DNA of 48,869 nt from an uncultured Candidatus Melainabacteria bacterium. Lineage in GTDB: Bacteria; Cyanobacteriota; Vampirovibrionia; Gastranaerophilales; Gastranaerophilaceae. Of this stretch, positions 1 to 10,700 are shown in pieces; position 1 is the stretch's first letter; every line of letters starts with the position of its first letter. The notes beneath the pieces are model-generated. The model did not search any database and was not told the origin of the DNA. It saw nothing but the letters and a program-made list of their open reading frames with translations. Location of the stretch: positions 1-48,869 of the forward strand of contig CATLEG010000004.1 of the NCBI GenBank assembly GCA_949915775.1, in the 5' to 3' direction. Both the position numbers and the translations under genes were made by a program.

Positions 1-152
1 CTCTTTTTTGCGACGAAAAGAGAAAGAATACTGCACAAGAAAAGTGTCGCTACCGACATTGATTGAGCGACGCCATTTTGCACGTTTCGCCACAGCTCAA
101 CGGCAAAAGAAGGCAAACACGCTAACTATTTAATCTGCACTAAATTCAACCT

Positions 153-189
153 AAAAGCGACTTAATCGCTACGCTTAACAGTCGCTTTT
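153..189. repeat. Inverted repeat aaaagcgact...agtcgctttt in GC-richer intergenic DNA
   Basis: Perfect 10-bp inverted repeat at 153-162 and 180-189. Confidence 0.6.
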
Positions 190-266
190 GTCATTGTTTC
201 ATTAAGTGCTGATTACTGAATAAAAAAGAATATTTGGTGCGGATGGGGGCGCATAGCTTCCTTAAT

Positions 267-304
267 CACCCTCTCCCTAGCCCTCCCCCCTCAAGGGGGA
301 GGGA
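267..304. repeat. Palindromic GC-rich intergenic repeat (ccctctccct...ccctccccc ctcaa gggggaggg)
   Basis: 9-bp stem 281-289/295-303; the ccctctccc / ctcaagggg motifs recur at 8330-8350 and 24737-24882. Confidence 0.7.
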
Positions 305-361
305 ATAATAGTACTGATAATATTTATTATGTAAATTAATAATTTCTGTTATAATTTAATT

Positions 362-1729
362 ATGAAAAAATTAATATTATTATTAAACCTGGTTTTATTT
401 GGAAGCAACTGTTTTGCGTTTGATATAGTTTATCCAAAAAAAAATGATGTAACTATTAATGCTAAATCGACTTTTTTTATAGGTTCATCAGATAAACCGT
501 TAAAAATTAACGGGCAAGATGTTAAATTACACTCATCTGGAGGATTTGCACATGTTGTAAATCTTATAAATGGCAAAAATACATTTATAATACAATCAGA
601 AAATAAAAGACAGATATTTGTAATCACCAAACCGGAAATAAAAGCTATATGTAACTTACCGCAACAGTTTATTAAATACAGTAAAAATAAATATTTTGAT
701 GTAGTCACAGAAAACGCACCTTTACGTTCAACTCCTGTAAATGCAGGAATAAACAGGCTTGCTCATCTGCAACGCAATATATTACTAACAATTGATGGAG
801 AAAAAGGCGGTTTTTATAGAGTGATTTTAGGAAAAAATTTTGGATGGATTGCAAAATCAGATGTTAAACAAACTCCCGAAAATATAATTCCTGCTGAATT
901 AAGTGGTTATGATTATGTAGACAGTGAAGAATATTTTACATTTATTTTCCATCTGAATAATAAAGTTCCGTTTGAAATTGTGGAATCTGATCCAATGGTT
1001 TTAAAACTTTATAATGTTAAAGATAATCCGGATAATACATATATCATGGACTTTCCGGTATCAGAAGCTTTAAATGGGGCTTCATTATCAGGTTATAGCG
1101 GGGAATACAATGGAAACGATTTTATATGGAAAATCAGAAAACCGCAGACAATCAATCATAAAAAACCATTAAAAAATATTAAAATCGCAATAGATGCAGG
1201 TCATGGCGGTTCTGAAATTGGAGCAATAGGGTGTCTTGGCAATAAAGAAAAAGATGTTGCGCTTGATATTGCAAAACTTTTAGAAACCGAACTCAAAAAA
1301 CGTGGTGCAAAAGTTTTTATGACACGTGAAGATGATAATTATATCGGGCTAAAAGATCGTGTAGATTACGCAAACAAAGAAGATGCCGTAGTTTTTATAA
1401 GTATTCACAGCAACGCATTACCCGATGGCACCGACCCTAATAAAATCAGCGGCACGAGTATTTATTATTATTACAATCAAGCAAAACCGCTTGCTGAAAC
1501 GATATTGAATTCTATAGTAACACAGACGGGCTTAAATGATGATAAAGTCCGCCAGGCAAGTTTTGCTGTCGTCAGAAACACAAATGCATTAAGTATTCTG
1601 ATTGAAACTGCATATTTAATTAATCCTGAAGACAATGCAAAACTCATTGACCCGCAATTTCAAAGGGTTTTCGTGCAATCTGTTGCTGACGGTTTAGAAA
1701 GCTATTTTTCTAGTCATCATAAAATGTAA
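362..1729 (+). CDS. N-acetylmuramoyl-L-alanine amidase (Amidase_3) with SH3-like domain, secreted
   Basis: Signal peptide; IAIDAGHGGSEIGAIG, MTREDD, ISIHSNA and ETAYLINPEDN motifs of the Amidase_3 family. Confidence 0.92.
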   Translation: MKKLILLLNLVLFGSNCFAFDIVYPKKNDVTINAKSTFFIGSSDKPLKINGQDVKLHSSGGFAHVVNLINGKNTFIIQSENKRQIFVITKPEIKAICNLPQQFIKYSKNKYFDVVTENAPLRSTPVNAGINRLAHLQRNILLTIDGEKGGFYRVILGKNFGWIAKSDVKQTPENIIPAELSGYDYVDSEEYFTFIFHLNNKVPFEIVESDPMVLKLYNVKDNPDNTYIMDFPVSEALNGASLSGYSGEYNGNDFIWKIRKPQTINHKKPLKNIKIAIDAGHGGSEIGAIGCLGNKEKDVALDIAKLLETELKKRGAKVFMTREDDNYIGLKDRVDYANKEDAVVFISIHSNALPDGTDPNKISGTSIYYYYNQAKPLAETILNSIVTQTGLNDDKVRQASFAVVRNTNALSILIETAYLINPEDNAKLIDPQFQRVFVQSVADGLESYFSSHHKM

Positions 1730-1973
1730 AACCTTCAGGCAAATAACCTTCAGCAATTACCATAAGTTCGGATGATTTTAGATTTAACGTTTCTGCAAAC
1801 CTTGCAATTGTAGTTACATAAAAATCTTTTTTCCCTTTTACAAGCGTACTCGTTGTTGCCGGTGAGAAGCCGTATTCATTAGCAATTTTTGATGGAGGAA
1901 TATCACCTAAAACTTCATTCGCAGCTTTTGCAAGCGCTTGTACATAAATATGTTCTTTACTATTTTCTTTCAT
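1710..1973 (-). CDS. Small XRE-like helix-turn-helix protein
   Basis: PPSKIANEYGFSPATTSTLVKGKKDFYVTTIARFAETLNLKSSEL resembles a Cro/C1-type HTH; overlaps the amidase 3' end convergently. Confidence 0.7.
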   Translation of the reverse strand: MKENSKEHIYVQALAKAANEVLGDIPPSKIANEYGFSPATTSTLVKGKKDFYVTTIARFAETLNLKSSELMVIAEGYLPEGFTFYDD

Positions 1974-2044
1974 TTCTCTATTTTACGAACGTGATAAATT
2001 TATCGCATTCGCGAGCACGAAAATTCAAAAATATTATTCTCTTA

Positions 2045-2074
2045 AAAAAGGCCCGATTAAAATCAGGCCTTTTA
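2045..2074 (-). terminator. Intrinsic terminator-like hairpin downstream of pepA
   Basis: aaaaaaggcccgattaaaatcaggcctttt; GC stem with T-run on the minus strand. Confidence 0.65.
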
Positions 2075-2076
2075 AT

Positions 2077-3462
2077 TTATTTTAAATAATTTAGTAAAGT
2101 TCGAACCCCAACGCCTGTAGCTCCCGAGATAAACTCATTTTGAGGTTTTTCAAGATATGCAGTTCCCGCAATATCTATATGAACCCATTTTACATCTTTT
2201 ACAAATTCCTGTAAAAATACGCCGGCAGCAGATGCGCCTCCGTATCTTGAACCGGTATTTTTCATATCGGCAATATCTGATTTCAAACTGTTAAAATATT
2301 CTTTAAACATAGGTAATTGCCAGCATTTTTCGCCAGAATGTTCTGCTGTTTCCATTACTCTTTTAATCATATCTTCATCGTTGCCCATAACACCTGTTGC
2401 TATAGTTCCTAAAGCTACCATACAAGCACCTGTTAAAGTTGCAATATCAATAACTTCATCTACACCAAGTTCACAAGCATAACATAGAGCATCTGCCAGA
2501 GTTAATCTGCCTTCTGCATCAGTGTTATCTACTTCAATAGTTTTTCCGTTTTTGGCAGTCAAGATATCACCAGGTTTGTATGATGAACCGGATGGTATAT
2601 TTTCACAAGCGGCAATAATACCATGAACTTCTATTTCCGGATTTAGTTTTGACAATGCTTGCATTACACCTAAAACACAAGCAGCACCTGACATATCATC
2701 TTTCATTGTAAGCATTGATGATGCAGGTTTAATATCAAGTCCGCCGGAATCAAAACAAATACCTTTACCAATAATTGCAATTCTTTTTTTAGGATTGCCG
2801 TTTGAGTATTTCATGTGAATAAATTTTGGAGGATTAACGCTTCCTTGTCCGACAGCAAGAAAAGCACCCATACCCATTTTTTCAATTTCTTCTTTTTCAA
2901 AAACTTTTGTTTCAACACCTTCAATATTTTGAGCGATTTCAGCAAGTTTAGAAGGTGTAGCAATTTGAGCCGGTGTATTTGCAAGATCTCTCGTAAATTT
3001 CATTGCTTCGCCAAAAATCCGGCCTTCATCAAGCTGTTCTTGAGAAAATTTTGTAAAAGCGATTTCATCTAAATGATGAGCTTTTTCTGATTTAAATTTA
3101 TCATATGCATAATCTGCAATCATTGCACCAAGTGCAGCAGATTTACCGTAATCTTCATTAAGATCAAAATCAAAGACAGCTTTTTTAGCTCTAATTTGAT
3201 GTAATTTTCTAACGGCTTTTGAGACAATAGTTCTCATTTTATCAGCATTAAATTCATCTCTTTTACCGCATCCTATAACTAAAATTTTAGCAGCCGCGAT
3301 TTGACCTAACGTATGTAAAAGATAAGTTTGTCCGAACTTTCCTTCAAAACCGTCTTTTTCTAAAACATAAGTGTTTGCGAGTTCTTGAGATGTTTTTTCA
3401 CCTTCAAACATATTGATAACAAGAACTTCAGTATCAACACATTGTGAAACTTTAATTTCCAT
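2077..3462 (-). CDS. pepA: Leucyl aminopeptidase (M17)
   Basis: GKGICFDSGGLDIKPASSMLTMKDDMSGA and NTDAEGRLTLADAL are M17 signatures. Confidence 0.95.
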   Translation of the reverse strand: MEIKVSQCVDTEVLVINMFEGEKTSQELANTYVLEKDGFEGKFGQTYLLHTLGQIAAAKILVIGCGKRDEFNADKMRTIVSKAVRKLHQIRAKKAVFDFDLNEDYGKSAALGAMIADYAYDKFKSEKAHHLDEIAFTKFSQEQLDEGRIFGEAMKFTRDLANTPAQIATPSKLAEIAQNIEGVETKVFEKEEIEKMGMGAFLAVGQGSVNPPKFIHMKYSNGNPKKRIAIIGKGICFDSGGLDIKPASSMLTMKDDMSGAACVLGVMQALSKLNPEIEVHGIIAACENIPSGSSYKPGDILTAKNGKTIEVDNTDAEGRLTLADALCYACELGVDEVIDIATLTGACMVALGTIATGVMGNDEDMIKRVMETAEHSGEKCWQLPMFKEYFNSLKSDIADMKNTGSRYGGASAAGVFLQEFVKDVKWVHIDIAGTAYLEKPQNEFISGATGVGVRTLLNYLK

Positions 3463-3509
3463 AATTTCTCTCCTATTTAACGATAATAATTATATTATAA
3501 AAATAAAAT

Positions 3510-4406
3510 TTACTGCATTTTTTGTTTCAAACCATTTTTCACATCAACAAGCGGCCCATTATTAGGAGTTCTTATATTGTGATAATATTTTTTTATATAT
3601 GTAAACGGATATTTTGGAATCCAGCTTAATTTCATAAATATAGAAACAGTATCTGCACCTTGAGAAAACATTAATTCATCAATAGTTTCTTCATGAGCAG
3701 GTGATATTGAAGAAAACACTTTTAGTAAATAATCTGTAAATGTAACAGCAGAATATCCCGAGGCAGTTACTGGGTCTTTGATAAATGCTGTAACTTTAAA
3801 ATCACTGTTTTCTTTGATATTTTTAACATCTTCCGGCAGCGCAAAATCACCGCTTGCAATTTGTTCAATTTCATACCATTCCCCATTGTATTGAATCCGC
3901 ATCACGTTAGGTTTAGGCATATAAATATCATCAAAAATATTATCTAATATTACTTTTCCATTTTTATCACTAATTCCGTATTTATAATTTTTGCATGTTA
4001 AAAACATTTCGCCAAATAACATATTAATTGAAGAATATTCAGGTGGAATAAGTGTTTCACCTTTATCATTATATACGGCAAAATCTCTTTCATTTCCAAG
4101 TTTTACATATTTTCCAAGCATTCTGTCTGCATGACGATATTTTAAATTAATAAGAACCTCGCCATTATTATTAATAAGTCCGTATTTTCCTTTTTTTTGA
4201 GCAATCCATGAAGAATTTCCAAGCCTGATAAGTTTTTTATATTGAGGTTGTACTATAATATTCCCGTCGTTATCTTTGAGCCCGAAATTATTCTCTTCAT
4301 TAAATACTGTCAATGCAGAATTTGATATTTCACCCTTCAATGTATCTGCATAAGAAATACCATTCATCAATAATATAAAACTAAAAATTAAAATTATTTT
4401 CTTCAT
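3510..4406 (-). CDS. WG-repeat-containing secreted protein
   Basis: Signal peptide; repeats such as KKGKYGLINNNGEVLINLKY and YKYGISDKNGKVILDNIFDDI. Confidence 0.8.
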   Translation of the reverse strand: MKKIILIFSFILLMNGISYADTLKGEISNSALTVFNEENNFGLKDNDGNIIVQPQYKKLIRLGNSSWIAQKKGKYGLINNNGEVLINLKYRHADRMLGKYVKLGNERDFAVYNDKGETLIPPEYSSINMLFGEMFLTCKNYKYGISDKNGKVILDNIFDDIYMPKPNVMRIQYNGEWYEIEQIASGDFALPEDVKNIKENSDFKVTAFIKDPVTASGYSAVTFTDYLLKVFSSISPAHEETIDELMFSQGADTVSIFMKLSWIPKYPFTYIKKYYHNIRTPNNGPLVDVKNGLKQKMQ

Positions 4407-4442
4407 AATTTTATGATAGCATAAAATTATGATATAATCATA

Positions 4443-7229
4443 TTGGAGAGGATTATGAAATTATCTACAAAAATAATAATAGGTATATTTACATCAATAA
4501 TTTTAAGCACTCCGTTTGTAGTGTATTTAAAAGTATTGCCGGCAGCGGTTTCAAACCATAAATTTATAAATTTTGTCGAAAAACAATTAGAAAATTCAAT
4601 CGGCTTAAAAGCAGATATTAAAAATCCGGTTTTAAAAACTTCACTCAGACCTGAAATCGAATTTAAAGTCGATAGAATTGATTTAACCGGAAAAACAGGC
4701 CATCTATTTGAAGCAGATAATTTCGACATAATTTTGTCGTTTAAAGAAATTTTTGCTAAAAATATTATAATAAAACAACTTGGCAGTGATTATATTTTCG
4801 CCGACATAAATAAACTCTCCAATATATCTGGAACCGAAACAGAAAAAAAAGAAAGTAACTGGAATCTAGACTTTTTTGATTCAATTTTATATTTAAAAAA
4901 ATCATTATTTTTATATAAAGTTGAGCCATCAACTTATGTAACTGTTAACGCAGATAATATAAGAATTGACAATACTCAAAAACAACTTAGATATGTACAT
5001 TTCAACTTAACTTCTGATATTAAAAAGAACGAAAAAAATTTACATTTTAACATTGCTGACAGAAATTCCGTTTATATTAAAAACAAAGCCATCTGGGTTG
5101 ATAATTGTTATTTAACTATCAATAAATCTAAAATTTTCTTTAATGCATTTGCAGACAAAAAGAAAAATTTCAATTTTGAAGTTTTTTCAGATAAAATATT
5201 TGTAAATGATGTTTTAACTCTTATTGATTCCAATATTGTAGAAAATAATTTAAACGAACCGCTTGCTTATTTCAAAGACCTAAATGGCGATTTTAATTTT
5301 AATATAAAACTCGATAACAAAAATTTAAACGGTATTGTCGGTTTGAACAAAATTTCAGGCAAAATTGTTCCCGTAAACAATATTCCATTTCTTCTTGAAA
5401 AGGGGAAAATTGCTATGACAAATGATAAAATCACACTTTCTGATTTTAAAGGTTATTATAACAATAAAAAAGAGAATGCAATTGAAATGGAAGGTGATGT
5501 AAAAGATTACCTGAAATCAATTGATACAACAATTATTACACGCGCCGTTGTAACAAATGATTTCATGAAAAATTACCTGTCAAAAATGGCAGGAGTACCT
5601 GTCGAACTCACCGGAGGTTCAACAAAAACACGTCTTGATTTAAAATCTATTAATAACAAAATTGATTTAAAATGGCTGTTTGGAATTAAAAAAGGACAGG
5701 ACATTTTGGTTGACGGAGCATCTTTGAGCCCTGTTGATTATATCAGAGGTTTAAGTGCAGATATGCATTTTGAAGACAATATTTTAGATTTAAAATCAAT
5801 AGATTACTACATTATTCCTAATGAATATACAAAAGAACAGCAGCAAAAAGTTAAACCTATTTTAAAACTTGCAGGAAATATTGATTGTTCAAAAGAAGTT
5901 CCGGAAGTTAAAACAATGGGATTTGAAATTCCAAAACCGTTACCAAGTGAATTTTTGAATGTTTTAATCGGTCAAAAATTATTCAAAAAAGGTACAATTG
6001 CCGGTAATATGCAGGTAGATAACAGAGGAAAATATCCTTTTCTTAACGGCAATTTAACTATGGACGGCGTATTAATTCCATCTCAAAGGATTTTCTTAAA
6101 ACATGGCGAAATGAACACCGATAACGGGACTTTAAACCTTGCTGCAAACGGAAAATACAGACGTTCAGGTTACGACTTTTCAGGAAGACTTGTAAATGAA
6201 TTAAAATTCCCGATTATAGTAAAAGATATTAACCTAACAGTCGATGATGTTGATATCGAAAAATTTATGGCTTCTGCAAATAATCAAAATTCAGAAGCAA
6301 TTTCGTCTGAAAAATTTGATCTAACCCCATCCGGTACAGCAAAAGACGATGATGATGATTCTCCGACTTTTGATGTTGGTAATTTTATAGTCGAAAACTG
6401 TGAATTAAACCTTTTAAAAGGCAAATATAAAGACATTAATATAAACAATGTAAAAGCAAATTTAACTCTTGATAAAAACAGTATTTTAAATATGTATTCA
6501 AACAGATTTGAAATAGCAGAAGGTCATTCTTCGGCAAAAGTAAACTGCGACTTGAAAAAGCATAAATACTCCGTAATTTTAGGAGTTAAAGAAGTTGAAT
6601 CTTCACTTCTTGCCGGCACTCTTTTGCAGATGGAAAGAGAGATTTCAGGCAAAGCCAGCGGTTTACTTGAATTGAATACAGACGATTCTATGAAATTAAA
6701 CGGTTCTTTAAAATTTATGATACAAAACGGTCAAATCCAAAAAGTTGGACTTGTTGAATATGTTTTAAAATTTGCGGCATTGTTCAGAAATCCGTTAACA
6801 ATGATTAGTCCTTCAACATTTTCAGATTTAGTAAATATTCCGGAAGGCAATTTTGACAAAATATCAGGAACTCTTGATATTAAAAATAACGTAATTGAAC
6901 GCATGATGATTAAATCTTCTGCCCCGCAATTAAGCTCATTTATAGCCGGCAGGTATGACCTTGAAACACGTGATGCCTCTTTAAGAATTTACACTAAATT
7001 TTCTAACAAAAATAAAGGTGTTTATGGTGCTTTAAGAAACATTTCATTAAATAGTCTGGCAAACAGAATTCCATTAAACAGCAGAAATGACAGTAATTAT
7101 TATTCAGCAGAGCTTTCTCAATTACCTGAAATTGATGCTGATGAAAAAGATTGTCAGGTATTTTTGACAAAAGTTGATGGTGATGTTGAACATAACAACT
7201 TTATTTCATCTTTGAAAAAAATCAAATAA
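4443..7229 (+). CDS. AsmA/YhdP-like envelope protein
   Basis: N-terminal TM, long beta-rich body, C-terminal GSLKFMIQNGQIQKVG...SGTLDIKNNVIERMMIKSSAPQLSSFIAGRYDLETRDASLRIY typical of AsmA-like proteins. Confidence 0.75.
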   Translation: MERIMKLSTKIIIGIFTSIILSTPFVVYLKVLPAAVSNHKFINFVEKQLENSIGLKADIKNPVLKTSLRPEIEFKVDRIDLTGKTGHLFEADNFDIILSFKEIFAKNIIIKQLGSDYIFADINKLSNISGTETEKKESNWNLDFFDSILYLKKSLFLYKVEPSTYVTVNADNIRIDNTQKQLRYVHFNLTSDIKKNEKNLHFNIADRNSVYIKNKAIWVDNCYLTINKSKIFFNAFADKKKNFNFEVFSDKIFVNDVLTLIDSNIVENNLNEPLAYFKDLNGDFNFNIKLDNKNLNGIVGLNKISGKIVPVNNIPFLLEKGKIAMTNDKITLSDFKGYYNNKKENAIEMEGDVKDYLKSIDTTIITRAVVTNDFMKNYLSKMAGVPVELTGGSTKTRLDLKSINNKIDLKWLFGIKKGQDILVDGASLSPVDYIRGLSADMHFEDNILDLKSIDYYIIPNEYTKEQQQKVKPILKLAGNIDCSKEVPEVKTMGFEIPKPLPSEFLNVLIGQKLFKKGTIAGNMQVDNRGKYPFLNGNLTMDGVLIPSQRIFLKHGEMNTDNGTLNLAANGKYRRSGYDFSGRLVNELKFPIIVKDINLTVDDVDIEKFMASANNQNSEAISSEKFDLTPSGTAKDDDDDSPTFDVGNFIVENCELNLLKGKYKDININNVKANLTLDKNSILNMYSNRFEIAEGHSSAKVNCDLKKHKYSVILGVKEVESSLLAGTLLQMEREISGKASGLLELNTDDSMKLNGSLKFMIQNGQIQKVGLVEYVLKFAALFRNPLTMISPSTFSDLVNIPEGNFDKISGTLDIKNNVIERMMIKSSAPQLSSFIAGRYDLETRDASLRIYTKFSNKNKGVYGALRNISLNSLANRIPLNSRNDSNYYSAELSQLPEIDADEKDCQVFLTKVDGDVEHNNFISSLKKIK

Positions 7230-7230
7230 A

Positions 7231-8253
7231 TTATTCAGTAACTTTACCGCGCAACTGTCCGCAAGCAGCATCAATATCAGCTCCGCGCTCTAATCTTACT
7301 GTTACTTTTTTGCCTGACTGTTCAAGTAAAGATTTGAAGCGCATTATAGAGTTATTTGATGGTTTTTGATAATCATTTTTTTCTGTCGGATTATATGGAA
7401 TCAAATTAATATTACATTTCAAATCCTGCAAATAATTCACAAGCTGTTTAGCGCTTTCTAATGTATCATTCAAATCCTTTATCAAAAGATATTCAATCGT
7501 AATTCTTCTGCCGGTTTTAGCAATATAATTTTTTAGAGCTTTTTTCAATTCAGGCATAGAATATTTATTTTCAATCTGCATCAATTTAGCTCGAATATCA
7601 TGGTTTGGAGCATGCAGAGAAATTGCAAGAGTTGATTGCATATCAAGTTCAGCAAGCCTGTTTATACCCGGAATTATACCGGAAGTTGAAACTGTTAAAC
7701 GGCGTGCACCGATTTGAAAATTTTCATTAAAAATTTCCATAGCTTTTAAAACATTATCTAAATTCAATAAAGGTTCACCCTGTCCCATAAATACAACATT
7801 AGTAACCTTCAAACCGGTATCTCTCTGAATTGTCAAAACTTGTTCTATTATTTCTTTATAAGAAAGATTTCTTATAAAACCGCGTTTTCCGGTAGCACAA
7901 AACGAACAATTAACCGCACAGCCAACCTGAGAACTTACACATGCTGTTAAATTTGCACGATTATCGAAACGCATTAAAACAGTCTCAACGCATTCGCCAT
8001 CCGGAAATTCCAGCAAATATTTTAACGTCCCGTCAGAACTTTCCTGTTTAACCTTGATTTTTATATCTGTAACTTTAGCTATCTGTTTTAATTCATCGCG
8101 AAACTTTACAGATAAATCTGTCATTTCATCAATTTCTTTAACAGATTTAAGATATATCCAATTATGAATTTGACGCGCTCTAAACTTTGATGCGCCTAAC
8201 TCATCTGTAATTTGTTCTATTTCTTTTAAATTTAATCCTGATAATATTTTCAT
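7231..8253 (-). CDS. rlmN: 23S rRNA (adenine2503-C2)-methyltransferase, radical SAM
   Basis: CAVNCSFCATGKRGFIRNL, NVVFMGQGEPLLN and VRLERGADIDAACGQL. Confidence 0.96.
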   Translation of the reverse strand: MKILSGLNLKEIEQITDELGASKFRARQIHNWIYLKSVKEIDEMTDLSVKFRDELKQIAKVTDIKIKVKQESSDGTLKYLLEFPDGECVETVLMRFDNRANLTACVSSQVGCAVNCSFCATGKRGFIRNLSYKEIIEQVLTIQRDTGLKVTNVVFMGQGEPLLNLDNVLKAMEIFNENFQIGARRLTVSTSGIIPGINRLAELDMQSTLAISLHAPNHDIRAKLMQIENKYSMPELKKALKNYIAKTGRRITIEYLLIKDLNDTLESAKQLVNYLQDLKCNINLIPYNPTEKNDYQKPSNNSIMRFKSLLEQSGKKVTVRLERGADIDAACGQLRGKVTE

Positions 8254-8350
8254 TACCCCTCCTCGAGATCATTCGCTGCGTTCGCATTAAACGGGTACGC
8301 TTTCGCCCTCTGCGAACTTGCAGATTTCGGTCCTCCCTCAAGGGGCGAGG
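8254..8350. repeat. GC-rich composite intergenic repeat filling the rlmN/YkgJ gap
   Basis: acccctcctcgag ... gttcgca...tgcgaac ... tcctccctcaaggggcgagg; outer motifs match the 267-304 family. Confidence 0.7.
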
Positions 8351-9030
8351 AACGAAATTTTATCTTTATAATAATCAATAATTTCCATCATTGAATGAAG
8401 CATTAAAGTAGCAGGCTCAACTTCTTGCCTCCATTCATAAAACCCGCAGCTTTCCGGTAAAATACACAACGGATTATCCGGGAAATGACGACAAATATCC
8501 GGTCTATTCTCATAATCAGAACAGCGTTTGCATTCAGTAAGTTTTGGACAATGATAAAAATAAACATCTTCCTCTTTTGAATCTTTGAGAAGTTTTAAAT
8601 ATTCAGGATAAATTTTTTCTGCTTCTTCCCGCGTTTCATAAGGAATAAAAATACTAGTAAACTGAGTTGCAAACTTATCTCCATTTTTAGCTTTTTCTTT
8701 TAACTGTTCCGGCGAAAACTCTGAACATGCAAGATTACAGCATGTTGCACAACCGTTACAATGAAAATTTTCTCTATAAGACAGAATTTCATTCCATTTT
8801 TGATAAATTTCACGAGAAATATCTTTTTCAAACATCTCAAGAACATCAGCCTGCCATTTTCTGCCGATACTATCTTTCTCATATACATCAAAAATATCAC
8901 CCTCAAAATTTTCAGGCTTAAGTTCGTTTACCCGTTGTTCAATTGCTTCCGCAGATGACATAAAAATTTCGCGGTATTTTTGTTTCATATTGTTTAATTT
9001 TGAATTTAAATCAGTCATAAAACATTCCAA
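8338..9030 (-). CDS. YkgJ-family cysteine cluster protein
   Basis: FHCNGCATCCNLAC, CPKLTECKRCSDYENRPDICRHFPDNPLC. Start possibly at the second Met (MTDLNSK). Confidence 0.85.
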   Translation of the reverse strand: MECFMTDLNSKLNNMKQKYREIFMSSAEAIEQRVNELKPENFEGDIFDVYEKDSIGRKWQADVLEMFEKDISREIYQKWNEILSYRENFHCNGCATCCNLACSEFSPEQLKEKAKNGDKFATQFTSIFIPYETREEAEKIYPEYLKLLKDSKEEDVYFYHCPKLTECKRCSDYENRPDICRHFPDNPLCILPESCGFYEWRQEVEPATLMLHSMMEIIDYYKDKISFLAP

Positions 9031-9057
9031 AACCTAATGTGGCGGGTGGGCACGCTC

Positions 9058-10062
9058 CTATGAAATATCCCATCTTCCGCAAGTACCGCCCCAGCGTGCA
9101 ATAATATTCCCTTTTATATCTTTAATATTATCAACATGCTGAATAGCCTGTTCGCCTTCAACAATTGTAATAACTTCGCAATTGTTTGAACAACCATTGC
9201 AAGAACTTGTAATTGAATGGAAAGACATATCCGCAACTTCCCAGCCTTTAAAAGTTGTTTTAGCTTCAGTATATTGGTGATTTTCCATTGCTAAAAGCGC
9301 AGCCCCGATAGCACCCATAGTCTGGTGATGATCCGGAACTATAACTTTGTGTCCCAAAGCTTCTTCAAAAGCTTTTACCATACCGGAATTTGTTGCAACT
9401 CCGCCCTGGAAAGAGAATACAGGAAGCAATTCTTTACCCAATGCAAGGTTTGCAAGATAGTTTCTAACAAGTGCCTGACAAAGCCCGTATAGTAAATCTT
9501 CTACAGGATAACCAAGCTGTTGTTTATGGATTAAATCACTTTCAGCAAATACACCACAGCGTCCCGCAATACGTGCAGGATTTTCTGATTTCAATGCAGT
9601 TTCTCCAAATTGCTCAATCGGAACATTTAATCTCTGAGCCTGATGGTCTAAAAAAGAACCGGTACCAGCAGCACAAACAGTATTCATGGCAAAATCAGTT
9701 ACAATACCATCGCGCAAAATAATAATTTTACTATCCTGACCGCCAATTTCCAAAATTGTTTGAACGCCCGGAACATTTATACTTGCGGCAACAGCATGTG
9801 CTGTAATTTCATTTTTTACAACATCTGCTCCAACTAAAGCACCGGCAAGATTACGTCCGGAACCGGTTGTGCCAACACCCATTACATCATAGTCTGTTAT
9901 ACGTTTTTTGAAGAGTTCATTCAACCCGGTTTGAACGGCTACAACAGGTTTTCCTGCCGTTCTAAGCATATAACTGTCTACATATTTACCTTTTTCATCA
10001 ACTAATGCAAGTTTTGTTGTTACTGAACCTACATCTATCCCTAAGTATACTGTTAATCCCAT
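9058..10062 (-). CDS. Acyl-CoA dehydratase activase (BadF/BadG/BcrA/BcrD ATPase family)
   Basis: YLGIDVGSVTTKLALVD, GGQDSKIIIL, NTVCAAGTGSFLDHQAQRL, AGRCGVFAESD; C-terminal CNGCSNNC. Confidence 0.9.
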   Translation of the reverse strand: MGLTVYLGIDVGSVTTKLALVDEKGKYVDSYMLRTAGKPVVAVQTGLNELFKKRITDYDVMGVGTTGSGRNLAGALVGADVVKNEITAHAVAASINVPGVQTILEIGGQDSKIIILRDGIVTDFAMNTVCAAGTGSFLDHQAQRLNVPIEQFGETALKSENPARIAGRCGVFAESDLIHKQQLGYPVEDLLYGLCQALVRNYLANLALGKELLPVFSFQGGVATNSGMVKAFEEALGHKVIVPDHHQTMGAIGAALLAMENHQYTEAKTTFKGWEVADMSFHSITSSCNGCSNNCEVITIVEGEQAIQHVDNIKDIKGNIIARWGGTCGRWDIS

Positions 10063-10187
10063 ATTTTTCCTTTTCTATTTCCTACAACTATTTTAACACA
10101 AAAAAATTTCTTACAAGATTATTTATTCGGGTAGTGACAAAAATATATATATTGTGTTAGTATGTTATTAAAAAGGGGATTAAATCT

Positions 10188-10685
10188 ATGAATAATAAAA
10201 TAAAAAGTTTAATTTTAGTATTAGCAGTAGCAGCCGGCTTAAATGTATATGCAGTAACCCAGCAAATACCATCCAGAACTGTCGTTACTGCAAACGGAGT
10301 TCAACAAGCAGATTGTGCATATGCTCTTGTAAATCCGCTTGATGTAGTTGCTAGACCAAACTTCTATTTAAATAAAAATATTAAAATAAAAGCAAAATTC
10401 GACAAATTTTCTACACTCGGACTTGATTACAAACCGGCTATGAAAAGTTCAGAAAAATATATTTCATTTTTAATCCAAAGACCGGACATAACTGACCATA
10501 ATATCCCTTTGTCTGAATTAAAAATCTTTTTAGACAGAACAGAAGCTGAAAAACATATTGAGTTAAATTCAGGCGATATTGTAGAATTCACAGGCAAAAT
10601 TTTTTCAACCGCACTCGGTGATCCCTGGATGGAAGTTAACAAATTTACAGTAGTTAGCACAAAACCCAAAGAAGAAACAAAATAA
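10188..10685 (+). CDS. Conserved secreted hypothetical protein, possible OB-fold
   Basis: Clear signal peptide MNNKIKSLILVLAVAAGLNVYA; beta-rich body KNIKIKAKFDKF...GDIVEFTGKI. Confidence 0.6.
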   Translation: MNNKIKSLILVLAVAAGLNVYAVTQQIPSRTVVTANGVQQADCAYALVNPLDVVARPNFYLNKNIKIKAKFDKFSTLGLDYKPAMKSSEKYISFLIQRPDITDHNIPLSELKIFLDRTEAEKHIELNSGDIVEFTGKIFSTALGDPWMEVNKFTVVSTKPKEETK

Positions 10686-10700
10686 CTTTAAATAACGGAG

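Noticed and set aside
8700-8958. Small ORFs 8700..8906 (-), 8727..8921 (+) and 8761..8958 (+)
   Set aside because: They overlap the YkgJ-family CDS in other frames and show no domain or SD support.
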